A DNA stretch of 64,000 nucleotides from Bin80 sp965116685. GTDB taxonomy: Bacteria > Bacteroidota > Rhodothermia > Rhodothermales > Bin80. The notes beneath the pieces were generated by a model that was given only the letters and a program-made list of their open reading frames with translations, made no database searches and was not told where the DNA came from. The stretch lies in contig OZ220707.1 of NCBI GenBank assembly GCA_965116685.1, positions 1,984,001-2,048,000 on the forward strand. Reading direction: 5' to 3'. Position numbers and translations under genes: made by a program. Shown here piece by piece: positions 1 to 9,773 of this stretch; the stretch's first letter is position 1, and the number at the start of each line of letters is the position of its first letter.

Positions 1-457
1 AGTTGGGCTCCACGACCACATTGAACTTCGGAGCGGGCTCTGAATCTCCAATGCGATAGACCTCTACCTTTACAAGAAAAAAGGCAATCTCATCGTCCAT
101 GTGGTCATTGAACCATTCAATTGCCTTCTGATGCTCTTCCGTGATGTCTCTGACCACCCAAATGATGATACATGCGTCAAAGCTTGAAGCGTAGGTTAGG
201 AGTTTTCCCAAATGATCATGGTCAGTTCGTTCCAGTTGGTTTTCAACAATAATATTCTTTTCGGTCTGACTTTCCTCAGCTGTAATGTCGACGAAATAGC
301 GACCTGCGTCCACTTCAGTTTTTATGTTTTCAGCAGTGATGCCAATCTCCTCGAATAGCAAACTGGCATTTTCAGCCAACCACGGAGTGAAGTCTCTGGC
401 CTCGTTCTTCCAGATTTTCCTGACGGGTATGCTTTCGAGGGTTGCTAATTTTGCCAT
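1..457 (-). CDS. DUF4268-type protein, N-terminal part (cut by window edge)
   Basis: The minus strand reads openly from an ATG at 457 to the window edge, about 152 residues. It begins MAKLATLESIPVRKIW and carries the blocks FTPWLAENASLLFEEIG, DITAEESQTEKNIIVENQLE and TDHDHLGKLLTYAS. That pattern is typical of the N-terminal part of DUF4268 proteins, whose E-x-Q core resembles PD-(D/E)XK nuclease folds. No enzyme activity is established for the family as far as I know; a nuclease-like role in defence is inference. The ribosome-binding sequence (AGGAG about 11 bases upstream) is the target site of the ISL3 insertion just upstream, so the gene keeps its SD but loses its native promoter. The C-terminal part lies outside the window. 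Confidence 0.7.
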   Translation of the reverse strand, partial: MAKLATLESIPVRKIWKNEARDFTPWLAENASLLFEEIGITAENIKTEVDAGRYFVDITAEESQTEKNIIVENQLERTDHDHLGKLLTYASSFDACIIIWVVRDITEEHQKAIEWFNDHMDDEIAFFLVKVEVYRIGDSEPAPKFNVVVEPN

Positions 458-468
458 GTTGTTTTGAT

Positions 469-476
469 CTCCTGTA
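469..476. repeat. Target-site duplication of the ISL3 element, left copy
   Basis: CTCCTGTA directly abuts the left inverted repeat and is repeated exactly at 1758-1765. Eight-bp duplications are usual for the ISL3 family. Confidence 0.9.
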
Positions 477-1757
477 GGTTCTACCGCGAATATTGTGGAT
501 AGAGGTCTAGATCTCCGCAGAAAAAGAGGATTGCGGATCTGAAGTTTTCAAATTTCCGGTACCCTCTTCCGATCGTTTTGATCGCTTGGATCTTCCCATT
601 GATTCGCTCCGCTCTGGCATTGGACTGTTCATGGAAAAGTGCATTGCACACTCCCGTAAAGTGGCGCTCAAACATCTCTGCCACTTCTATGACCTGCTTC
701 ACGCCCGCGTCTTTTACACTCTTCAGCCAGAGTTGAAAGTACTTCTTTGCCTCGGACAAGGATTTGCATTGAAAGATTGCCTTGAAGTCCTCTCGCAACC
801 GCCAGGCAACGCTGACCTGTAAGTTGGCTTCCTGGATCACTTTGAAGATTTCGTTTTGTTTTTCCGTTCGATTCTCTTCATTTTTCAAGAGCACAAAGCG
901 ACTGTGTTTGAGTTCCTCATGATTTTTCACCTCTTTGCGACGAACCTGATCAATCGCTTTGTTGAGGTACTGAATCAAATGAAAGCGATCATGGATCAGA
1001 CAGGCCTCGGGGAATAATTCTTTGATCGTGGTAATGTAGGCCTTCCACATATCTGTAGTCACGGTCTTCACGGTTCCCTTTTCATCCCCCAGGAGGCGAT
1101 CTAACACGGTTTTTGTCCCAATTTTGTCCCGACCTTCGCCGACATCAAGCACGACACCACGCTTCGTATCACTCACGATGGTGGCATAAACATGCCCACG
1201 CCGTATCGCCTTCTCATCTACGCTCAAATGCTCAATATTGTCCAAGGATCTGCGCTTCAGACCACGCGCTACACTGCGATGCAGGATGCGATTCATGGTG
1301 TCAAACTTACACCGAAGGAGCTTCGCAGTCCCCGTCTGGTTCTTCGTCACTTTCAGCAAATCAATCGCCCAGCACTCAAACGCATCCGTAAACCGACTCG
1401 AAGCCGTTGCCCACGGAGTCCTTATCGTCTTCACACCTACCGAAGACTTGACGCGGGGAACCCGACAGTGGACAAAACACTTGAACTCATAGCAATCCAA
1501 GTGACGCCATACCCGTACTCGACGATGATCATAGAGTGTCCCTATCTCCCCCGTTTCCGGGCAAACCAGCGGACCTCCCCAATGAGAAATGTAGATGTCA
1601 ACCCGCTTAGATGGCTCATCCAGTAGCACCTCGTCAATCTCCCAGTCGCTTCCAAGTCGAAGAGTAAGTCGGGTTAAGTCCAGATAAGTTTCCATTGATT
1701 ATGGTTAAGTTTGGTCAAACCTGAATTTAATCATTCCACACAAACTGCGGTAGAACC
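477..1757. mobile_element. ISL3-family insertion sequence, complete (1281 bp)
   Basis: The ends are imperfect inverted repeats that share GGTTCTACCGC followed, after six unmatched bases, by TGTGGA (left end read forward from 477, right end read in reverse from 1757). A perfect 8-bp duplication, CTCCTGTA, flanks it. It carries one intact transposase gene whose stop codon lies inside the left repeat. Intact ORF, matching ends and a perfect duplication all suggest a recent, possibly active insertion. Diverged solo copies of a related end occur near 55.2 and 58.6 kb. Confidence 0.92.
481..1695 (-). CDS. ISL3-family transposase
   Basis: This 404-residue protein has the layout of ISL3 transposases: an N-terminal DNA-binding region (C-P-E-T near residue 45, then a cysteine-containing segment near residues 68-77), and a DDE catalytic core. 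The catalytic residues appear to be the Asp in LSVDEKAI, the Asp in VTTDMWKAY and the Glu in SNARAERINGKIQAIK near the C-terminus. Length is normal for the family (about 400). The gene is intact with no frameshift. It catalyses cut-and-paste movement of the surrounding 1281-bp element. Confidence 0.93.
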   Translation of the reverse strand: METYLDLTRLTLRLGSDWEIDEVLLDEPSKRVDIYISHWGGPLVCPETGEIGTLYDHRRVRVWRHLDCYEFKCFVHCRVPRVKSSVGVKTIRTPWATASSRFTDAFECWAIDLLKVTKNQTGTAKLLRCKFDTMNRILHRSVARGLKRRSLDNIEHLSVDEKAIRRGHVYATIVSDTKRGVVLDVGEGRDKIGTKTVLDRLLGDEKGTVKTVTTDMWKAYITTIKELFPEACLIHDRFHLIQYLNKAIDQVRRKEVKNHEELKHSRFVLLKNEENRTEKQNEIFKVIQEANLQVSVAWRLREDFKAIFQCKSLSEAKKYFQLWLKSVKDAGVKQVIEVAEMFERHFTGVCNALFHEQSNARAERINGKIQAIKTIGRGYRKFENFRSAILFFCGDLDLYPQYSR

Positions 1758-1765
1758 CTCCTGTA
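1758..1765. repeat. Target-site duplication of the ISL3 element, right copy
   Basis: CTCCTGTA, identical to 469-476, abuts the right inverted repeat. Confidence 0.9.
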
Positions 1766-2178
1766 TAATGTTTTGAATTGAAGATTACCTCTGCCTCCTG
1801 AATGTTTGCAGAGCCAGGATAACTACGCCGGGGCCCTCACAACGTTCGATGTATACCACACGAGAGAAACAGTAGTGGTAAGGGAGTTCATAGGAACTTA
1901 AATCCAAGATAGAAACGTCAGTTCGGTGCTGAGGCCAAGAATGTAGACATGTTGTGAGCGGAGTGAACAGCTTGCCACTACCGGGTGATTCGCCTCGATT
2001 TTCCCGGCTATCGAAGCTATCGAAAAGCGTCACAGGTACCGGCGACAATGAAATGTAAGGGAATGTCAAGTTCGCATGGCTTCACCATCTGCGGAATTAT
2101 TGACGAAAAAGCGGAGATTGTGATTTGATCGAAGGCCGGATCGATACGGGTTTGCATATGTGGAAATAATTCCGTAAA
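1766..2178. other. Intergenic region between the ISL3 element and the TonB receptor gene
   Basis: I see no convincing gene here; the short open frames on either strand lack coding character. It should hold the original promoter of the DUF4268 gene (now separated by the IS) and the promoter of the TonB receptor operon. Confidence 0.5.
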
Positions 2179-2200
2179 ATATGTATGACATCTTACATAT
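2179..2200. promoter_or_regulatory. Palindrome upstream of the TonB receptor gene, candidate operator
   Basis: Perfect 7-bp arms ATATGTA and TACATAT are separated by 8 bases. The spacer side contains GTATGACAT, whose reverse complement ATGTCATAC recurs exactly at 12606-12614 upstream of the beta-helix gene and with one mismatch at 30516-30524 upstream of the PL17 gene. This is compatible with a shared regulator, perhaps the GntR/FadR protein at 23.6 kb. The link is inference. Confidence 0.35.
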
Positions 2201-2214
2201 TCTGTGCACTGGCT

Positions 2215-5040
2215 ATGACCCAATATATTCAAGGTCTCACATGCGCGGCCGCTCTTGTTCTCGTGCATCTACTGGCATCCGTTCCTGCGAATGCCCAGTC
2301 CGGTAAAATTACGGGGGTCGTTATGGATGCGGAAGGAGTGGGGATGGTTGGCGTGAACGTGGTGATCACCGGTACAACCAGAGGATCATCCACAGATGTG
2401 GATGGCCGGTTTTTTATTCTGAATGTAGAGCCCGGCACCTACAGCCTGCGCGCATCCTTTATCGGATTCCGAGCCGTGACGCAGTCCGAGGTCATCGTCA
2501 ACATCAACAAGACAACGACGGTTGATTTTATACTGGAGGAATCAACCGCCGAAGGGGATGAACTACTCGTCATCGCTGAGCGCCCGGATGTCGAAGTTGA
2601 TCAGACCGCCACACTGGAAATCATTCGTCCGGAAGAGGTTGAGCAGATTGCCGGCATTACCGACCTGTCCGATGTGCTGGGACTTCAGGCAGAAGTGAAT
2701 GACGGGCATTTCAGGGGGGGACGATCCAACGAAGAACTCTACGTGCTGGCCGGTATGGGGATTGTCAATCCCCTGAATTCATCGCGTTCATTCACTCCCA
2801 TGTTGAGTGCGGTGGAAGAAGTGGAGGTCATTACAAGTGGGTTTGCGGCCGAATATGGCAACGCGATGAGTGGTGTCATTAACATCTCAACCAAGGAAGG
2901 AGGAGACTCGTGGAGCAGTCGTGCGGAAGTTCGTACACGTGCCCCCAACTACAAGCACTTCGGAGGAAGTGTGTTTGACCCGGCAAACAATCCCTATATC
3001 CGCCTTATGAATAACCTGGAGTGGTGGAGAGCTCCTGACCCTGAAAATGATGATAAACCAAGGTGGCAGGGTGCGGTAGGTCGTGGCTTTGGATCCAGGG
3101 TTGACCCGGAGGAAGGTGCGCAACTTGCATATGATTTGTGGAGGAGGACCCATCGCGATGTTGGATATGAGTACGATAACCGCTGGGATGCTCTCATTGA
3201 TTTTACGCTCGGTGGGCCAATCTCCGAGACCAGCCGCCTGTTTGTAGCAACCCAGATCAACAGGGTATGGCCTATGCTGCCAACACCGGAAGCAGACAGG
3301 CAGATGCAGGTGATGGGGAATTTGGTGATGAAGCCCGGGCCAGGCATGAAATTGAAAGTGAACGCAATGTATGGCAACACCTATCAGCAGGAATTCAGCT
3401 ATTCTTCAGGCGGGTTCTATAGGTGGGTTTATGATCGTGTGATTGGCGCGAACAAGGTCCTGGATACAAGTGCGGGGGTTGGACTTGTCTATTCCCATGT
3501 CCTGAGTGATCGCACCTACTATGAGCTTACCGTGAATGGTATGCGGACAAAGCTCAGCGAAGGGGTGGATGTTATCGATCCTGAGCGCTTCCGGGACGAC
3601 ATCACGGACGGTTCCGTCTGGGAAAGACTCTACTGGGAGGATGGGTTCCGAACCGGGGTGATGGATGATGACTTTTTCGAGGAGGAATCCTGGACCTATT
3701 CGGCAGTCGGGTTTCTGACCAGCCAGGTCTCCAATAATCATGAAATCAAAGTGGGGATTCAGGGCAACCTGTACGACATCGATGTTGAGAATCGACTGAA
3801 TCATTCCTCCCGGTCCAGTGCCGTGCAGGAATTTTTCGAGGCAAGACCCTACGAGGGGGCCGTGTATTTTCAGGACAAGATGGAATTCAAGGGAATGATT
3901 ACAAATGTAGGATTGCGCCTGGATTTCTATGATCAGAATGTGCAGTACTACACCGATACGTTCTCCCCATTCAGGGATCCGTCAAATCCCGCACTGCTCA
4001 ATGAAAGAGACGCTGCAACCGAAGATACTCCCATCGTAGCACGGTTACAGCCTAGACTCGGGTTTTCATTCCCAATTAATGAACGCGCGGTATTCCATCT
4101 CAACTATGGCAGCTATCTCAAGCGCCCCGGCTTGGAAAGCCTGATTGGCAGCAGGACGACGCTCTTCAACGAAAACCTGGGGACCGTGGAGCCAAGACGC
4201 CTTGGAAATCCCCTCTTGAAGCCGGAAGAAACGAAGAGCTATGATGTAGGCTTGGTGCTGGGCATCGCACGCGGGTTCACGCTTGATGTGAGCGGATACT
4301 ATAAAGATGTGAAAAACCTGATTCAGCGCGTGGTCTACATTGATTCAAACGATAATCTGTATGAATCGCTCGGGAATCGGGATTACGCAAATATTCGCGG
4401 CTTCAGTCTGCGTCTGAATAAGCGTAGAGGGTTCATTAGCGGATCCGCCCGATACCATTTCTCCGTGGCGACCGGGAAAAATTCGACACCCACCGGGCGC
4501 AGCCCCATCATTGATGAAACCAACGAGCAAACCCAGGCTCCGAGCCCGCGTGACATCCTGCTCAATTTTGACCGACGGCATGCGCTTGTATTGATTGCCG
4601 GAGTCAATCTGCCACAGAACTGGGGTCCAAGAATTGCCGGTGGCTATCCGCTGGGACGTCTCAGAATCAACTTTCTGCATGATTCCAGAAGTGGCAGGCC
4701 TTATACGCCCAGTGAATTACTGGGGGACAATTTTGCAAAGTTGAACACCGAGCGCACACCCTGGGAGCATAATACGGACCTCAAGGTCACGAAAACCGTC
4801 GGTGCAGGCTTTACCGAATTAGACGTTTTCGTTGAGGTGTTCAACCTCTTCAATTCGCGTGTATTCGACTACAACAGGGTTTTTCTGGATGCCGAAACAC
4901 TGCGTCGCTACGAGAATGGAGAGGATATTGAGTTCGCCCTGCCGGATAGCAACAACCCCGACCTTGCTGCGGTGCAGACGTTCCGTATCTATGACAATGC
5001 GCCCCGCTCAATTCGATTGGGTGTGGTCTTCAACATGTAA
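2215..5040 (+). CDS. TonB-dependent outer-membrane receptor with carboxypeptidase-regulatory-like N-terminal domain
   Basis: The protein has a signal peptide ending near VPANAQ, then a carboxypeptidase-D regulatory-like beta-sandwich (GKITGVVMDAEGVGMVGVNV), a plug domain (starting near LEIIRPEEVEQIAG) and a long 22-strand-type barrel to the C-terminus. The fold is that of SusC-like and other Bacteroidota TonB receptors that import oligosaccharides or other ligands across the outer membrane. No SusD partner lies next to it. I place the start at 2215 (MTQYIQG), which gives a normal signal peptide and leaves the 2179-2200 palindrome outside the gene; an in-frame ATG at 2185 would add 10 residues. 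It heads an apparent operon of five genes on this strand. The substrate cannot be read from sequence; an alginate oligomer is plausible from context only. Confidence 0.9.
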   Translation: MTQYIQGLTCAAALVLVHLLASVPANAQSGKITGVVMDAEGVGMVGVNVVITGTTRGSSTDVDGRFFILNVEPGTYSLRASFIGFRAVTQSEVIVNINKTTTVDFILEESTAEGDELLVIAERPDVEVDQTATLEIIRPEEVEQIAGITDLSDVLGLQAEVNDGHFRGGRSNEELYVLAGMGIVNPLNSSRSFTPMLSAVEEVEVITSGFAAEYGNAMSGVINISTKEGGDSWSSRAEVRTRAPNYKHFGGSVFDPANNPYIRLMNNLEWWRAPDPENDDKPRWQGAVGRGFGSRVDPEEGAQLAYDLWRRTHRDVGYEYDNRWDALIDFTLGGPISETSRLFVATQINRVWPMLPTPEADRQMQVMGNLVMKPGPGMKLKVNAMYGNTYQQEFSYSSGGFYRWVYDRVIGANKVLDTSAGVGLVYSHVLSDRTYYELTVNGMRTKLSEGVDVIDPERFRDDITDGSVWERLYWEDGFRTGVMDDDFFEEESWTYSAVGFLTSQVSNNHEIKVGIQGNLYDIDVENRLNHSSRSSAVQEFFEARPYEGAVYFQDKMEFKGMITNVGLRLDFYDQNVQYYTDTFSPFRDPSNPALLNERDAATEDTPIVARLQPRLGFSFPINERAVFHLNYGSYLKRPGLESLIGSRTTLFNENLGTVEPRRLGNPLLKPEETKSYDVGLVLGIARGFTLDVSGYYKDVKNLIQRVVYIDSNDNLYESLGNRDYANIRGFSLRLNKRRGFISGSARYHFSVATGKNSTPTGRSPIIDETNEQTQAPSPRDILLNFDRRHALVLIAGVNLPQNWGPRIAGGYPLGRLRINFLHDSRSGRPYTPSELLGDNFAKLNTERTPWEHNTDLKVTKTVGAGFTELDVFVEVFNLFNSRVFDYNRVFLDAETLRRYENGEDIEFALPDSNNPDLAAVQTFRIYDNAPRSIRLGVVFNM

Positions 5041-5060
5041 TCCCGATACTGCATAATTCT

Positions 5061-7304
5061 ATGGTCCGCATTTTGATATTTCTTCTCATGGCGACAACGG
5101 CGACGCTGTCGGTTGCAGAGGCGCAGGTGTTGCGGGATAAGCGTGTGCACCGTCGTGGTATGCTGCACGAGACCGTCTATAATACTGGCGAGATCGGCCG
5201 GAAATGGTTTTACAGAGACCATGATATCACGCTGGATCCACTCATGGAGTGGCCCGGGAATTCCGCCACATCAATTGACGGGCTTCAGTATAGTGGGCAG
5301 CACAATATTATCGGAGGCGGGATTTCGATTGCAGCTTCGTACAGTGGAACGAACATATTCAACCTTGACGAACGCATGTATTCATTTGGAGGATCGGCTG
5401 GGCAGCATGTGCCGATCACCGTTGCAGGGGTGTATTCGTTCCCGATCTCCATTGAGCGCATAGAGAATTATCCTTTGTTGGAAGACGGAAGCTTGAATCC
5501 GGCTTACGACCCCAATGAAGCAGAGGAAATCATTATCGCTCAGTGGGGGACCAATACTGGGGTCACGGTCACCCGGATCTCGCGAGCCTGGAGTTATCCA
5601 GACTACGATGACCTGATCATATTTGAGTACACGTTCGAAAACACCGGGGATAAGGATGGGGATGGCAATCCTGATAGTGATGAAACACTCCATGAGGTGC
5701 TCATTGGATTTCATTATGGAGTCGCCCCCTCAATGTTGGGATTTCAACGGTGGTACGGTACGTGGGAGTATGATTTCATGTACAAGAATGATTTACGCGG
5801 TTATTTTGATCGGCATCGCTGGTTGAGATACGTGGTGAACACGGGTAATGGCGTGAACGCCGACTTTGCAGAATCCGGCAAACCGGACCCGAAATACTTT
5901 GCCAGCTTTGCCAGCAGCGGTGAGCAAGGGGGAGGACTGATGTCCCCGCAGGCACCCGGGATCCAGATGCTGTACTATGATCGCAGCCACCTGGCGACTC
6001 GGGGAAATACCTTTGCGCTTGACCCGAGGCTTGCCACTGATCGCATGATTGATAGTGACAGCACGCTCAAACAACCGTTCATGAACAAGGTTGAGAGCGG
6101 AAATTCCAGGGAAGATAAGATGATCCCCAAGCTTGTCCCGTACACGCGCTGGAGTGGTACCTACACGCCTTATCGCGAAACGGTTTTCCCACCTCCGCCA
6201 AATACAGAAGACCCGGATTCGTTGAGATGGACTGGGCGGGGGGCCTTCAACTTCAGGCAGTCTTACAAGGCAGTTGGCCACCACATTGCATTTGGGCCAT
6301 ACACTCTTCCACTAGGAGCCAAGATTGAGTTTTCGGTGGCGGAAGTGGTTGGATACGGTGCCGCCAGTGGACCAGGGGAATGGGATGAAGGGGGAGGACT
6401 CGGAGAGGTGATTGACGAGCAGCTTCCGTGGCATGAAGTTCCTCACTTTGCGGATCAGGTCCTGGATCCATCATCCGGCCAGGTACTCGTGGAGAATTAC
6501 ATTGCGGAGTATGGCTACCCGGACTACGTGAACTCAGATGTTCGAACCGTGAAGGATGTGGCGGATATGGCCTACAATGCATATACAGGCAAGCCGCCAG
6601 TGCTGCCGCTCTGGCCGGAAGATAACCCATCGGATGGGGTCTATCAGGTGCCTGCGCCACCACCAGCCCCGATTGTGATGATTACCAATAACGACCGGGC
6701 TCACTCGGTTCTTCACTGGGGTCGAGCACAGGAATCCTTTGCACATCCAAGATTGACCGGTCCAGTCGTGACCTATCGAGTCCAACGGTCGCAGGCAGCG
6801 ATCGGTCCATGGCAGACCTTGGCGGAGATCCCGGTCGGCAGTTCGAGTCATATGACAGAAGAAGGGTTGTACGAATTCATAGACACAGAAACGACCGTTG
6901 GGGAGTCGCAGTGGTATGCCGTCACCTCCATGGATACCCAGGGCAATGAAAGCGGTAAGACCAATCTCGCGGAGGTCGTCTCCAGGCTTGGAGCTGCCGA
7001 AACGCTGGGCGAAGTGCATGCCGTGCCCAATCCCTTCCATCTCAGTAGTGGTTTCGCAACGGGAGGAGGCGGAAATTCAGCGCAGCAAATTGGTTTCTAT
7101 GGATTGCCAACCCAAGCCACCATTGAGATCTATTCTTACAGTGGGCAGCTGATCGACACGATTGAGCATGATGCGGCGCAGTACTCTACACCCTGGTTTC
7201 AGGTAACCCGCAACGATCAGGAGATCGCTTCCGGGGTCTACTTCTTTGTGGTACGCACACCGGAGGGGGAAACCTATCGTGGTAAATTTGTGGTGATCAA
7301 ATGA
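5061..7304 (+). CDS. Secreted protein of unknown function with FN3-like segment and T9SS type A sorting domain
   Basis: This is a 747-residue exported protein. The signal peptide ends near LSVAEAQ. The central part (residues 30-520) is rich in aromatic and acidic residues and I cannot assign it to a family. A fibronectin-III-like segment follows (about 545-640), then a C-terminal T9SS sorting domain starting at AVPNPF and ending in GKFVVIK. It should therefore cross the outer membrane through the type IX system and be retained at the surface or released. It starts 20 bases after the TonB receptor and its stop overlaps the next start by 4 bases (ATGA), so the four genes are translationally linked. 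A receptor-associated surface protein is a reasonable guess, nothing firmer. Confidence 0.8.
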   Translation: MVRILIFLLMATTATLSVAEAQVLRDKRVHRRGMLHETVYNTGEIGRKWFYRDHDITLDPLMEWPGNSATSIDGLQYSGQHNIIGGGISIAASYSGTNIFNLDERMYSFGGSAGQHVPITVAGVYSFPISIERIENYPLLEDGSLNPAYDPNEAEEIIIAQWGTNTGVTVTRISRAWSYPDYDDLIIFEYTFENTGDKDGDGNPDSDETLHEVLIGFHYGVAPSMLGFQRWYGTWEYDFMYKNDLRGYFDRHRWLRYVVNTGNGVNADFAESGKPDPKYFASFASSGEQGGGLMSPQAPGIQMLYYDRSHLATRGNTFALDPRLATDRMIDSDSTLKQPFMNKVESGNSREDKMIPKLVPYTRWSGTYTPYRETVFPPPPNTEDPDSLRWTGRGAFNFRQSYKAVGHHIAFGPYTLPLGAKIEFSVAEVVGYGAASGPGEWDEGGGLGEVIDEQLPWHEVPHFADQVLDPSSGQVLVENYIAEYGYPDYVNSDVRTVKDVADMAYNAYTGKPPVLPLWPEDNPSDGVYQVPAPPPAPIVMITNNDRAHSVLHWGRAQESFAHPRLTGPVVTYRVQRSQAAIGPWQTLAEIPVGSSSHMTEEGLYEFIDTETTVGESQWYAVTSMDTQGNESGKTNLAEVVSRLGAAETLGEVHAVPNPFHLSSGFATGGGGNSAQQIGFYGLPTQATIEIYSYSGQLIDTIEHDAAQYSTPWFQVTRNDQEIASGVYFFVVRTPEGETYRGKFVVIK

Positions 7305-8299
7305 GGAAAATATCCAGCATAATTCTAATCGCCTTTTTATTTGCCAGTGCAGTCCGTGTATCGGACGTTTGGGCCCAGAAGGTCGGGACATCGTCCATGC
7401 AATTTTTGAGTGTGGCTCCAGATGCCCGTTCGGTGGGGATTGGCACTGCCTATATTGCGATGGCTGAGGGCGCGCGCGCATTGTATTGGAATCCGGCCGG
7501 CCTGACACGTACCGCGGGGCACAGCCTGGTGATTGACCGGGTTGACTGGTTTTTGGATGCGGCACATTACGGAGCTGCTTATGGTGTATCGCTTGGATCC
7601 TGGGGATATGCAGGGGCGCATTTTTACATGGCAGATATGGGAGATTTTCAGGAGACGAGAGTAGATCATCTCGGATTTGTTGATGAGGGAGGGACGCAGG
7701 TATACAACCCGGGTCTGACCGGCACGACCTTTTCGCTGCGAAGCTGGGTGCTTGGTCTCTCCTATGCCAGAGCATTCACGGACAGGTTCTCTGCTGGCTT
7801 GACGGTCAAGATGGCACACGAAAGCCTCTGGCTCTCTGAAGCGGATGCCTTCCTGTTTGACTTTGGAATGACGTATGCGACAGGGTTTCGGTCTCTTCGA
7901 CTGGGGGCATCAGTAATGAATTTCGGCGCACCGGTGTCGTTCGGTGAGGATTCTTATCCAGTTCCATTACGGTTTCGGATTGGCGGTGCAGTAGATGTGA
8001 TTGGCAGCGCCGGTCTCATTTCATTCCGGGAGGACAGTCGCTTGACTGCCTCTTTCGACCTGATTCAGCCCAATGATTATGATCAGCAGTGGGCAGCAGG
8101 ACTGGAGTATGCGTTTTTGCAACGGATCTTTGTTCGGGGTGGATATCAGCACAACTACGATATTGCATCCCACAGTTTTGGACTTGGCATTCGCCAGCCA
8201 CTGGCTTCTCTTGGACTCGGATTCGATTACAGCTACAGCAGTATGAGTGAAGCTTTCGGAGCCGTGCATCGGCTTGGATTCTCTCTTTCGATAGACTAA
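7301..8299 (+). CDS. PorV/PorQ family outer-membrane protein
   Basis: This 332-residue protein has a signal peptide (ending near VWAQ), the family block LSVAPDARSVGIGTAYIA, and the downstream ALYWNPAGL motif shared by PorV/PorQ and related FadL-type barrels. PorV shuttles T9SS cargo to the attachment complex and PorQ has a related role; which one this is cannot be told by eye. Its 4-bp overlap with the preceding T9SS-sorted protein suggests a dedicated partner for that cargo. The next gene starts 10 bases downstream. Confidence 0.82.
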   Translation: MRKISSIILIAFLFASAVRVSDVWAQKVGTSSMQFLSVAPDARSVGIGTAYIAMAEGARALYWNPAGLTRTAGHSLVIDRVDWFLDAAHYGAAYGVSLGSWGYAGAHFYMADMGDFQETRVDHLGFVDEGGTQVYNPGLTGTTFSLRSWVLGLSYARAFTDRFSAGLTVKMAHESLWLSEADAFLFDFGMTYATGFRSLRLGASVMNFGAPVSFGEDSYPVPLRFRIGGAVDVIGSAGLISFREDSRLTASFDLIQPNDYDQQWAAGLEYAFLQRIFVRGGYQHNYDIASHSFGLGIRQPLASLGLGFDYSYSSMSEAFGAVHRLGFSLSID

Positions 8300-8309
8300 C
8301 CCTCAATAG

Positions 8310-9710
8310 ATGTTTCGACGACTTCCGTTACTGCTGCTGTTTGTGGCACCAATGTCCTACGGGCAGGGGGTAATGCAACCACTTTCCGTTCAGGGGTTGG
8401 AGCGCCAGGAGTTGATGACCGCCCGTGCCCGGGGAATGGGCAGTGCGGTCACGGCTCTTTCGGGATCCATAGAATCTACGATTCTAAATCCGGCGGGGCT
8501 CGCGAGTCTTTCACGCACGGCGTTTTCTACAAGCGGTGCCTGGTTTCAGCAGGACTGGGCGGAAACGCAGCACTGGAACCCGAACCGGTACTATGCGGGG
8601 ATGTCGTTGTACTTTGCGGATCCAGAAGAATATCGGAGCGAGCCGCTTTCAGAGCCAGACTGGACTTACAGCCAGAGTTCCTTTCGACTGGCGACCATGG
8701 CGGGGGCGGTTCCACTGAAAGTGGGAGATCGAACATTGACGCTAGGGGTTGTATTTCATCAGATCGCACAACTGAGCGACTATGACCGGAATGACAATGT
8801 ACTGGATCCCTACATCGGTCAGTTTCGGCCAGATCCTATTGAGCGGCCTAAGCCGGGCGAGGAGATCCTTGTTCGATGGACCGCTTTCGAGAGGGAGCGC
8901 ACCGGACAGCTGCAGGCGGTCTCCTCGGCAGTTGGGTATGAGTTACATGAAAACTTTCATGTTGGACTGCGTGTTTCCCGAATCTGGGGTAGCTCAACGG
9001 ATCGTCAGCATACCCGCAACATAGGGATGTTCCTGCTGAGGGAAGATGCGCACGACTATAGTTATGAGACTGCTGGAGGGTCCCTGACATGGGATGGATC
9101 CTCTGAGTACAGCGGCTGGAGAGGAGTACTTGGAATGCAATGGCAATACAATGTGGTTACCGTGGGGGTGACGTACCAGTTTGCAAGCAACTTGAGTCGC
9201 AAGTTCACCAACATGGGGCGGGAGCAGACGCAGGAAAACGGAGCACGCAATCACACGCAGGTAGGAGAGCATCAAATTGAGATCCCGGCCCGTATTGGGA
9301 CAGGCATTGTCTTGCGGCCCATCTCTTCGATTGTATTGGCTGTAGATTATTTCTGGCAGAATTTCTCGGATTTGAAGGTCCTCGGCGGTTCAACGAGCTC
9401 CGGTCCGGATTGGGGGATGGTTCAGGGCGTCGGATTGGGTGCAGAATGGAATCTGCACGGCACTACGTTTTTGCGCGCCGGGTTTCGGCGAGATCCTCAG
9501 CCGTTCCAGATCGAAGGGTTTGGCCTGGTTGGCCAGACTGCCACCGGAGATGCATTCAGTGTTGGGCTTGGAACGAGCATCTCCATTCTTACACTGGACC
9601 TTGCGTATGAATTCCAGAACCTGCACTATCAGGACAGATGGGAATCCAATGTGGATTACAACCGGGTACGCAGGCACAGTGTACTCATTGGTGTAACTTA
9701 CGTCTTGTAG
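8310..9710 (+). CDS. FadL/OmpP1-like outer-membrane barrel protein
   Basis: The 466-residue product has a signal peptide (ending near MSYGQ), the block ARARGMGSAVTALSGS followed by STILNPAGLASL, and many alternating aromatic strands with a C-terminal GVTYVL strand. These resemble FadL/OmpP1 (toluene-transport family) barrels and the PorV relatives next door. It may be a hydrophobic-ligand channel or a structural companion of the secretion apparatus. It is the fourth gene of the operon; the lyase gene follows after 63 bases. Confidence 0.72.
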   Translation: MFRRLPLLLLFVAPMSYGQGVMQPLSVQGLERQELMTARARGMGSAVTALSGSIESTILNPAGLASLSRTAFSTSGAWFQQDWAETQHWNPNRYYAGMSLYFADPEEYRSEPLSEPDWTYSQSSFRLATMAGAVPLKVGDRTLTLGVVFHQIAQLSDYDRNDNVLDPYIGQFRPDPIERPKPGEEILVRWTAFERERTGQLQAVSSAVGYELHENFHVGLRVSRIWGSSTDRQHTRNIGMFLLREDAHDYSYETAGGSLTWDGSSEYSGWRGVLGMQWQYNVVTVGVTYQFASNLSRKFTNMGREQTQENGARNHTQVGEHQIEIPARIGTGIVLRPISSIVLAVDYFWQNFSDLKVLGGSTSSGPDWGMVQGVGLGAEWNLHGTTFLRAGFRRDPQPFQIEGFGLVGQTATGDAFSVGLGTSISILTLDLAYEFQNLHYQDRWESNVDYNRVRRHSVLIGVTYVL

Positions 9711-9773
9711 TGAAGAGAAAGAGGCATCTGTGGACATGATGCCGCGTGCAGCCAACAGACACGAGGATTATTC

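Noticed and set aside
586..1626. Open frames on the plus strand opposite the ISL3 transposase
   Set aside because: They mirror the transposase codons, lack family text and lie fully inside a well-supported gene.
1785..2268. Minus-strand open frames upstream of the TonB receptor
   Set aside because: Short, overlapping each other and the receptor start, with no recognisable protein character.
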